Shown here: piece by piece, positions 55,961 through 64,000 of the stretch
How positions within the stretch are numbered: the stretch's first letter is position 1
Layout: each line of letters begins with the position of its first letter
Source of the DNA: Effrenium voratum
Lineage: Eukaryota; Sar; Dinophyceae; Suessiales; Symbiodiniaceae
NCBI GenBank assembly: GCA_963377175.1
Contig: CAUJNA010003821.1
Coordinates: 284,984 to 348,983 of the forward strand
DNA length: 64,000 nt
Reading direction: 5' to 3'
Made by a program: the position numbers and the translations under genes
The notes under the pieces: model-generated
The model's input: only the letters and a program-made list of their open reading frames with translations
Told to the model about the DNA's origin: nothing
The model's database searches: none

Positions 55961-57551
55961 ACGCAGATATTTGGATAAATCAGAAGAACAACAACTCTTT
56001 TGCCCCAAGATTTCATGCTTCTGAAATCTAAAACATGCGAATTCAATCAACACATGCAACTATTCGACTGCTTCATCACTTACAGGCGCGGCCGTTGTGA
56101 CGCGTGTGTTGTCGCAGCGCCATGCAGTGGATACTCTGCTTGCAATCCTTCAGGGCCAGACAGCGCATCCTCATACGTTGATTTCATGATGTCAAAAGAG
56201 AAGTGTACTCACTTCCGATCTAGTGGATGACCCAAATCCAAGAAAGTCACCGATTTTGTTGCTTGCCACTAGGCCAAACCCAACAAGTGACTCAAACTCG
56301 GGAAGTGTATGGCTCAGATTTGGTTTCTGCTGGTGTTTCCCATGAAACACCACAAAGAGATCCACCGAAAAGGAGATAGCAGGAATTCACTCTGTTCAAT
56401 GTGTTTTGGGGTTCTTCTCCCACTCCCACCCTGTCATAGCCATGGTTCAAAATACTAAAATCGTGCTACTAAAACAAACGGTTCGTTCAGTTCATCACCC
56501 CCCCCAACAAAAAAGAACAACAACGGTTGCAGCACTCCATCCCCCCAAAAGAAAACACACACACACAAAACTATTGTAGTCCCCGACCTACCATCCCAAA
56601 CTGCGACCTCAGAGGCTGAAATGAGGACAGGGTGGAAAGGTTCAAGGGCAAGAAGTTACAATGGCAAGCCATTCCAGCCTCCCAGCCCTGGAAAGGGGAC
56701 TTGGTGCAACTGGAGCCCGAAACTCACACACGGGCGTGGGCGTGGGTGTGTGTGTGTGTGTGGGCGGTTGCAATTGAAGTCCAAGCCTTCAACAACAATT
56801 GGACGTAAGAAGCTGACCTTACCACATTGGCAAAGGGGCCACGACCCGGATTTTTGTACCAGGTGACCACCATCCATCTCTGGCCAGTGTGTTAGCAACC
56901 ACACAAGTTTGCACCTGCCGAAATATGTTATTCTCTAGCACCCCGCCGGACACCGGCAAACTTCCGTAGATTTGCGAAGCTGCTCACTGGCAGAACTGCT
57001 CACTGGCCTGTTCGGTAACAAGGTGACAACTGGGTCAGCCACCAAATCCTTCAATGAAATCCTGGGTGTAAGTCCTCCCCTTGGTGCCCCTCCCCTCTTC
57101 CAAGGTGAATCAACATAACTAAACATACGTCACGCGTCACAGACATCGGTCGCAAGCCGAGGTTGCAGATGCTCACCGGGCGCGCCTCGCACTTTTAACT
57201 CACCGGGCTTCAGCTTGCTCGCGATTGCGCCTGGGAGCCATCAATGAAAGGCGGAACCCCGAAACCATGGCCATGCACCATGAAAGCTATCTCCGTGGCT
57301 GCGCCAATTGGGATAGATGAAAACCTATACTTGGATAAACCACTCACCACCTGGTGCAGGATTTTATCCACGAAACCTTTCTTCTATTTTTTGCTCTCTG
57401 TTCTCTGAAGGCCTTCCAAGCTCAAAAGCCGCGCCTACGAAGGTCCTCCAGCCAATTCGCGTCCCGGTACGCTTGCAGAGCGCCCAGGATGCCGTCATCT
57501 GAGCGGCAAAACAAAACTCGCCAACACGGACGCCCTTGGTCCAACAAAATA

Positions 57552-57748
57552 TGGAAGTGGGTCAAAAATATACCTAGAGTCTCCATGACCCTTAAAAGAA
57601 TGGGTCCATGACCCCATTATTTTGGGGAATGGCCCCGTTTTTGAAGGGCCATGCAGACTCTATGTACCCAACATTGAACCACAGTAAGTAGAAGTAAGGA
57701 CTAAAACCTGCGGATAGTTTTTATAAGTTGAATTTTGACTCATATCCT
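57552..57748 (+). mobile_element. Family D, copy D6, interrupted by A8
   Basis: GGAAGTGGGTCAAAAATA start and ATTTTGACTCATATCC end. The A8 insertion separates the halves. Confidence 0.68.
57573..57664. mobile_element. Family A, copy A8, nested in D6
   Basis: CCTAGAGTCTCC start, GCAGACTCTATG end, TA on each side. It splits a D element. Confidence 0.75.
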
Positions 57749-58069
57749 TTTAAAGGGGATGGCAATGTGCTCATGCGCCCGAATCGAGTATCTAGGGACT
57801 TGAGAACCAGATTTTGTTCAGCGCACCATCAATCATGCGCACCATTAAATCAGCACTATCATCACCCAAGTGGTAGGTTAAGGGGAAACCACCAACCAGT
57901 TTCTCACTGTAACGGCATGGTGGTCCAAAACTCTTCTTTTTGCAGCCCCCTGCTCAAAATGAACAGAACCAAACAAAAACAGCTAAAAACAATAAGCATG
58001 CCAACAACAGTGAGCCAACCCCCAGAAAGAATCAAACGAATACCCCAACTTCCACTTGGTTAAGACCCC

Positions 58070-58172
58070 TGGAAAAAAAATATATATGTCCAGTAGTGAT
58101 AGATTCCCTTTAAAACCAACAGGGGGGGAGAAAAAAACAACAACAAAAAAGCATTTCAGCAAATGGAAGCCA
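58070..58172 (+). mobile_element. Family H repeat, copy H2
   Basis: Same three blocks as H1, spaced slightly wider by an A-rich insert. Confidence 0.55.
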
Positions 58173-58208
58173 CGTGCCAGCCTTCCCCCCTCTCCTCCCT
58201 CTGCGCGC

Positions 58209-58326
58209 CTTTGAGGCGTCGCAAGGCCGCCTCCGCGTCGTCCGCCAGCAGGCGGGGAACGCGGTAGCCAGCAGCTTGCACCTGCGGGTTCCGGCGGCCC
58301 GCCCATCGCTCGGCTCTGGCTTTCGC
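58209..58326 (-). CDS. Micro-exon, basic helical
   Basis: The acceptor is CCAAAAG|GCG, phase 0, and the donor is CTCAAAG|GCGCGC (GC, phase 1). It encodes AKARAERWAGRRNPQVQAAG then RLLADDAEAALRRLK. An H-family element follows within about 45 nt on the downstream side. Confidence 0.52.
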
Positions 58327-58497
58327 CTTTTGGTTGGAGATGCCGAATCGGTTTCAGCCTCGTGGTTTTCGGAGTCTTCGAATTGCTTTGGAAGTTCCGG
58401 CCCAAAGTTGGCTGAGCTGTTTTCTACTTGGCTTGCAGCCAGTGCCGGAGCCCGGTGGTTCGGAGTCTTCTCGAATTGGTTTGGAAGCTTCTTAAGC

Positions 58498-58580
58498 CAG
58501 GACCCCGGCAAATAACCCCAAATAAAATAACCCCTTTGGGAGGTCATTCAGACCATGTGCCAGCCATTGGGGGATCCTGG
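58498..58580. mobile_element. Family F, copy F4
   Basis: CCAGGACCCCGGCAAATAAC start and GCCAGCCATTGGGGGATCC end, inverted to each other. Confidence 0.7.
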
Positions 58581-58597
58581 AGTCGGTTGATTTGTTT

Positions 58598-58756
58598 TCT
58601 AATTGGCGGTTTGGAGCCGGAGCCGGAGCCCGGTGGTTTGGTGGTGAAACGGAGGGGTTTCCCATGTTCCCTTTTTGGCGCGCGTGCGATCGGTGCTGAA
58701 TCGGTAGCGAATGACCCTTCCGCGCTTTGGGCATGAACCGGAGGGGATTCCCGAGG
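58598..58756 (+). mobile_element. Family G repeat, copy G1
   Basis: It shares GAGCCCGGTGGTTTGGTGGT, an ACGGAGGGG box and GCGATCGGTGCTGAATC with the reversed copy at 63664-63805. A shorter piece occurs at 58434-58490 and another near 62505. Confidence 0.6.
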
Positions 58757-60474
58757 AAACCAAATCGGGAGGGTCATTCCAACTCATTCCCTGGCGATCG
58801 AACCAGCAAGAAGGGAAACCGAAACGCCATTTCTGGGGTCCCAAAGGGTGACACACAAAAACCAGGTTTGATCCTGAGCAGTAAACGCGTAAGTACCTTG
58901 TTTGGTCCGCATTTTGTTCCATATTTCGTATTTGGAGGTGAAGAGTGAACCTTATAATTAACTTATTTTTCATGGTCCATTGATTCTGGTCATTAAACCC
59001 TAAACTGATCAACAAAAAAACAAATCAGCTAACTTTAGGTGAAGTCACAGACATGCGCCCATGCGCCCCAAAATGTGGGTTGCTTGGTCTTTTTGAACCC
59101 GGTGGATTGATGAACGGTAGTGACTTGTTGTTTCCCGCCAGGATCTTCTCAAGATAGAACTGGAGAAGTGAATTATGGATCACTGCTGCCTCGAATCCCG
59201 CCAAAGCGAGGCCCCTGACCGCCCCTTATACACGCAAAACGGTGCTTGGACCAAGTCGAAAAGAAGTCCAAAATCAGTGGTTTCCCTTTGGTATCCCTTC
59301 AGAGCAAAAACCAAAAAGGCACTCTCAAAGAGCACATACCCTATGTTCTGGGTAAACCAACTCCAAGGGTAAGGTCGCAAACTATGTTCGCTACAAGTTG
59401 CCGATTATCTCCACGAACACCTCGCGGTGGACTCATTCACAGGGTTTTAGGGCGTTCGCCCAAAAACTCCCCGATTTTACACATGGATATGCGAGCATAT
59501 CGCTAAACCCGCCTTCCCAAGTGGTTGCTCACTCAGTTTGGGTTCCAGTCAAGGTCGACCCAAAATGGCTTCTTAGTTTCAACAACTTGGTTCCTGTCTG
59601 GAACAAACATCGCAAGTAGTTGCTAAATTCATGTGAGCTGCTTTCGCATTCCAAATCAAGTCCTGAGCCAATGTTGTTGGCGCTCGCCGTTTTGGGAAGG
59701 GAAACCTGCCAATGGGGTCAAGCTGTATTTTCTGTTGGTCATTCATCTCGGAACCGCCCACAGTCACCAGCGTATTCTGTGGGTGAGTGAATCCGGAAAC
59801 AAACAAAAGCAACTATATACCCAGAATTCCAGTGGCCAGTGCAAAAAAACAACACTCTTCCTGTTGGCAGTTGATTTTGAAGGGAAACTCTCCAAAAGAA
59901 GGAACAATAAAGAAATCCACTAGGGGTGTGGGAACAACATCAACGCATTGTTCAAGTGGTGGTTAGAGGTATGGAGGCTTCTAGACCACCAATTGGCTTG
60001 TGTCAGCCCAGAAGTCATATAGCTCCATACCTAAATCCACAACCGACAAAATTTATTAGATCTGACAAAAGTGTTCCCACAAGGTAATGTCACGACTTCG
60101 TCCAAAAAGTGCCAAGTCCGTTGAAGCGAATGAAAAAAGTGGGTCCTACTTGCAGCTTCCCCTTTTCAGGACACGTACATTGGGTACGGGTGCCGGACCA
60201 ATTCGCGTGCAATCAAAGAAGCAACGGAATGAAGCGAATCAATCGGTAAATAGGATATCTTTTTTTTACGGGCCCAACAAATCGGGTTTCCTTTAAATTT
60301 GCAATTCCTTTAAAACCACCAAACATGGACAGCCTCAATTAAAGACACTCGCCGGAACAGACCGACTACTTCCCGGCAAATGGCCTGCTGCAGGTAGGCT
60401 TCCAGGGAGATGGTCACACCTGGCAAATCTACGTTGGTCAAAGGTTTGGCTATTTAGCTAACGTGTTGCCAGTA

Positions 60475-60569
60475 CTTGGAGTCTCCTTCTGACCCTTTAA
60501 AAATAGGTCCACGACCCCATGACTTTAGGTAATGACCAACGATTTTCAAAGGGTCATGGAGACTCCAGG
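60475..60569. mobile_element. Family A, copy A9
   Basis: CTTGGAGTCTCCTTCTGACCC start and GGAGACTCCAGG end. Confidence 0.78.
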
Positions 60570-60658
60570 CAGTTATGTGGGAGACACGTCAAGCTCCGAC
60601 AGCTGGAAGGATAGAAACATGCGGTGTCCGCTTCCGCTGGTTGGTAGAAGGGACACAA

Positions 60659-60786
60659 TATGGCCATGGCTCAAAATCCCGTACCCCAGTGAACATCCCA
60701 ATCCAACCACTAAAATAGGTTCTACAATGGGTGGTGCACCTAGCCCAAACTGGGATCCCAAACCGTTTTGACAACCACAGCCATAT
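60659..60786 (-). mobile_element. Family C, copy C2, opposite orientation
   Basis: Its core is the reverse complement of C1 (CCCCAGTGAACATCCC, GGGTGGTGCACC), with ends ATGGCCATGGCTCAAAA and GTTTTGACAACCACAGCCAT. Confidence 0.72.
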
Positions 60787-62637
60787 ATCAGGAGGCGACG
60801 CGATGTTCGAGGGCTTAGGCTCGGGATGTTGCTTACATTGCAAAGGTGGCATGGCTCACTTCTTTTCACTCCGAACAAAGAAGCACAGATCGAGCTACGG
60901 GTCCCGGCCACATCCCATTTGTTAAAATGGGTGATGAGAACGCACGATTTGGTCCACAACTACCGAGCGCGGCGCCGACGTGTTCCCAGATATTCAAGCC
61001 CCTCTGTATAAAATCGTGTTTGGCCCAGTTCCATGTTTTCTTTAAATATAGCAAGGGACGTCGTGTCAAACCTAGACAAAGTCCTTGGTTATCTGCACTA
61101 ACTTCACGGGAAACTAAACCCGGGTGCGGCTTTTCGAGCTCCAAGTAACGCCGGCATCACGATCGGGATCATGGGCCAAGCCATGGAAGGGGTTGAAGTC
61201 GTGACCTGACGATCGCGAAGTTCTATAAATTGGATTCGTGTTTCCCTCCGGGTCGTTGGTTTCCTTTTGCTTGTCGTGTAAAAACCATCCAAAAAGGGCC
61301 CCTTCCTATAGACACCCCCCCCAACTAAACCAATGGTTACATGTCACCCTGCAGGGTGTAAGGCTTGGCCCAACCTCGCGTTTGAAAGTGACACCCCCCA
61401 AGACCCCCAAAGACCCTGGTACGAAAAGGGGACTGACTACCTGTAGTGGGGGACCCATCAAACACAAAAGGGAACAAGGGGTTCACAACTGGGTGATCGT
61501 CAAAGGGGGTGACTCGTGGATTGGGGCCTGACAACAGGGCTAGCATGCTGGATTGTGATGCGACACAAGCGATCTCGATTTGTTGGGATCCCATTCTGTG
61601 GACACCCCTGAAAAGGGTGGCGAACAAATGACATCAACGTCCGAAGCGAATCTTGGGAACCTCCTGCCAGGAAGAAGGCCTGCAGGATCAACAAGCGGGC
61701 TGATGTCTCAAGGATTCTCGGCGCATTCAGCTGATGGGATCGTGGCGTACTTGCTTCGGGCTTGCCATTTCGGAGCGACGGGTGCCGGTCCCAGTAAAGC
61801 GGCGCCAGTAAAGCGCCATCCGGGGATCTTGTCTTGCCATCCCGCCACATGGGCTTTGCAAAGCTGCCATATCAACTTGGCAGGTACAGAACCAGCTGCG
61901 CGAAGCAGGTTGAGGGGAGAAGCTTGCGCGAAGAAGGTCGCGTAAAATCTGAGTCTTGTTGCTCGCAGCATGCGAGTCTGTTGATAGACTGCTCCGAAAA
62001 GCTTGACCTCGGGTGCTTAACAAGAATGACGAAGACATCGACCAGCAACAAGCTTCAAGTTCATCAAAATCTAAACGATCGAAAGGCTGAAGGTCACTGA
62101 AGAACACGAAACTTTGGCAGACCAAAGTGACGAAAGGTCTTTTTGCAAACCCCAAGCTCAAGAGAACCAACAACTCCACCCGAGGACTTTGCCCCAAGGG
62201 TACAACCATGCGCGGAACTCATCGGCCGGACAGGGATGAGATCATTTCCTTTCTGGGGCGTCCACCAATGCTGCCAAACATACCCTAAGAAATTCGGAAA
62301 GAAGGTACATTTTGACTGACGCTCCAAATGGCTCGCAAGCTCTAAGGCACCTTCAACTTCATGAAGGTGAGGTTGCACACCCTCACTTAATGAGCCCCAC
62401 TTGAGGCATGTACCAGCAGAGGGTTGAGTTAATTGGAGGCTCTCAACAAATCCCGTTGAAACACAGGATCGCTCTCCCCGAAAGAAACGCAATTCCTTAG
62501 CTTCCCGCGCTGTTTGGCGATTTGGAGCCCGGTGATTTGCTGGTTGGGCGGAAACCCCAGATGTATCCTCCCACCAATTGGGCTCCTGGAAGACAATATT
62601 CCTTTGAATGGGACCAGGCTCTGTCAGGTTCCATGTG

Positions 62638-62755
62638 TAGGTCCTCCAGTAGAGAGGTTAGAGTAACTAATGGTACCCTTTTTCTGTAGTCTGTTTTTGG
62701 TAGGGAAGCCCTCCTCCAAAAAAAATGATCAAGGGGCACCTAGCTGGGGGACCTT
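62638..62755. mobile_element. Family B, copy B7
   Basis: TAGGTCCTCCAGTAGAGAGG start and CACCTAGCTGGGGGACCT end. Confidence 0.73.
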
Positions 62756-62956
62756 GATGTTAATTGGCGGGAGGGTACCCTACACGAACCAGAACTTCAA
62801 AGCCCCAACCACTCCAAGCCACAAATTTGGAGCAGCCGAGGTGACGGCTCCAGACCCGGCAAGTTCTCCGCCAGTCTGGGCCTAATTCTTTCCGGCTCGA
62901 TTGAAAGAGATGTGCGCACGGAACCGGCAGGTTGAAGAGAAACCCCCAAACTAAGC

Positions 62957-63110
62957 CTGCAGGTCAACAGCTTGAGCCCTCCGGGCTCCCTTCCGCCTGA
63001 GAAATGATTCGATCCCCTTCAATCGAGCAGTTGAATATCCAATCCCACAACCCAGAATCTCTATGATGCATGTCTTGAAAGAACTCGTATCTGTACGGGG
63101 TAACCCCCCA
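62957..63110 (-). CDS. Possible exon
   Basis: The minus strand reads GIGYSTARLKGIESFLRRKG then ARRAQAVDLQ and would end at CTGCAG|GCTTAG (GC, phase 0). The enclosing frame is open for 137 codons. The 5' border is not resolved. Confidence 0.3.
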
Positions 63111-63447
63111 GGTCGAAGAATTTGCAGGCTGTGAAATGCGGGTTGACTACGGGTGCTGGCTACGGGCCATTTCTTAAGGCCTGCACTTTCTGCGCCGCTA
63201 TACCCCGAAGCCCCGGGGAAGAACTCCGATTTGGTGAGACCCCGAAAAGGAGCAGGATGGTGAAACCGCCTGTTTTCACATACCGCGAAACTCCTCGTAA
63301 ATCCTTTGGGTTTCCCTTTCAACGTAGTTGGACCCATGGCCAGTAATCTTTTGTAGGCCCCCAAAAATGGGCTGTGAAAGGGAAGGATAAACTGACGCCA
63401 ACCGATGAACTACGGTGTTGGTGTGTTTCGCCTCTCCAGAATCAGCT

Positions 63448-63540
63448 TACCTGGAGTCTCCATGACCATTTAGAAATGCGTGCATGACCCCATTCCTTTG
63501 GGTAATGACCGCATTGTTTAAGGGTCATGGAGACTCCAGG
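63448..63540. mobile_element. Family A, copy A10
   Basis: 93 bp with both ends intact and TA on each side. Confidence 0.8.
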
Positions 63541-63663
63541 TACTCTATTTCCCAAAATGAAGTAGTCTCCCCACTCCAACAATAACAAACACCGCCGCCC
63601 GGTCAGTGTCCACCATGCCCACCCTCTCCCCCGCCGGAAAGGGGGGAAACAAATATCCCCTAT

Positions 63664-63805
63664 GATTTCCTTTCGAATCCCCTCCGTTTCATTCCATTTC
63701 TCATTCCCGCCTGATTTCGCACCGATCGCAAGCCAAAAGGGCAAACAAAAAAGCTCCCCTTAACCACCAAACCGCCGGGCTCCGGCTCCAAACCAATTAG
63801 AGGGA
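63664..63805 (-). mobile_element. Family G repeat, copy G2, reversed
   Basis: It contains ACCACCAAACCGCCGGGCTC and GCACCGATCGCAAGCC, the reverse complement of G1. Confidence 0.6.
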
Positions 63806-63922
63806 AGCTGAAACCAAATGGGGGTTCCAACCCCTTCCAAGGTAAAACTGGGGCGACAAAGATCCTCTTCTTTCCCCCCATAGGGTTGGATGCTTTATAG
63901 GGCTCTTTCCATTTCGCATTCC

Positions 63923-64000
63923 CTAGGTCCTCCAGTAGAGGTTAGTACCCTTGTTTTTCTCTGTAGTCTATTTTAGTAGGGGAACCCTCCCAACCAAAAT
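63923..64000. mobile_element. Family B, copy B8, cut by the window end
   Basis: CTAGGTCCTCCAGTAGAGG start and core TAGTAGGGGAACCCTCCC. The right end is outside the window. Confidence 0.7.

Larger units (their letters stand above)
59000..62950. other. No gene supported between elements
   Basis: A9, C2 and B7 are present. Overlapping frames at 61500-62210 on both strands are open, but none shows exon borders or convincing composition. Confidence 0.35.

Noticed and set aside
60532..61531. Small plus-strand genes around 60.5-61.5 kb
   Set aside because: Frames follow element C2 and random sequence. No borders or composition support them.
1..64000. Bacterial, phage or organelle origin
   Set aside because: No ribosome-binding-site-led operons, long gene-dense frames, rRNA or organelle genes. 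Coding is in short spliced exons.

Overview
The window looks like nuclear DNA of a dinoflagellate, probably a suessialean such as Symbiodiniaceae or Polarella. This is an inference from several signs read directly. Coding sequence is split into short exons joined at AG|G borders. Many donors are GC or GA instead of GT. Part of a methyltransferase-like family that I recall as expanded in dinoflagellates (motifs EVFGG, SRG, EQP) is present. There is a TTTAGGG telomere-type repeat, and introns are full of short terminal-inverted-repeat elements. No bacterial operons, rRNA, tRNA, CRISPR array or classical transposase was found. Most open frames longer than 60 codons are chance frames.

Layout. (1) About 0-20 kb: mostly non-coding, with many 90-120 bp MITE-like elements of several families (A, B, D, E, F, H) and scattered short exon-like segments. 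Most of these read best on the minus strand (488-543, 3106-3213, 3947-4019, about 5077-5164, about 13325-13413, 14127-14222, 17771-about 17900). Several are Ala/Leu-rich helices of HEAT/ARM type. (2) 20.2-42.7 kb: a plus-strand block with no recognisable copy of those element families. It holds a methyltransferase-like gene (22007 to about 24.7 kb), a Lys/Glu-rich gene (24.9 or 27.1 kb to 31290), a 30-bp minisatellite block, and a roughly 12-exon gene (33656-42175). The exon phases of this last gene join into one frame of about 1,527 residues with no family I recognise. (3) 42.7-64 kb: again dense in elements A-G, with further minus-strand micro-exons (about 46.5, 48154-48251, about 51.5, about 53.3, 58209-58326, about 63.0 kb) and one interstitial telomeric repeat.

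The most interesting items are the unrecognised 12-exon gene with roughly half GC donors, the sharp lack of MITE-like elements across 20.2-42.7 kb, and the regular placement of elements within tens of bases of micro-exons. At one site the element's TA target appears to supply a splice donor, as an introner would. Exon borders come from reading phase and splice-site logic only. No transcript or database search was available.
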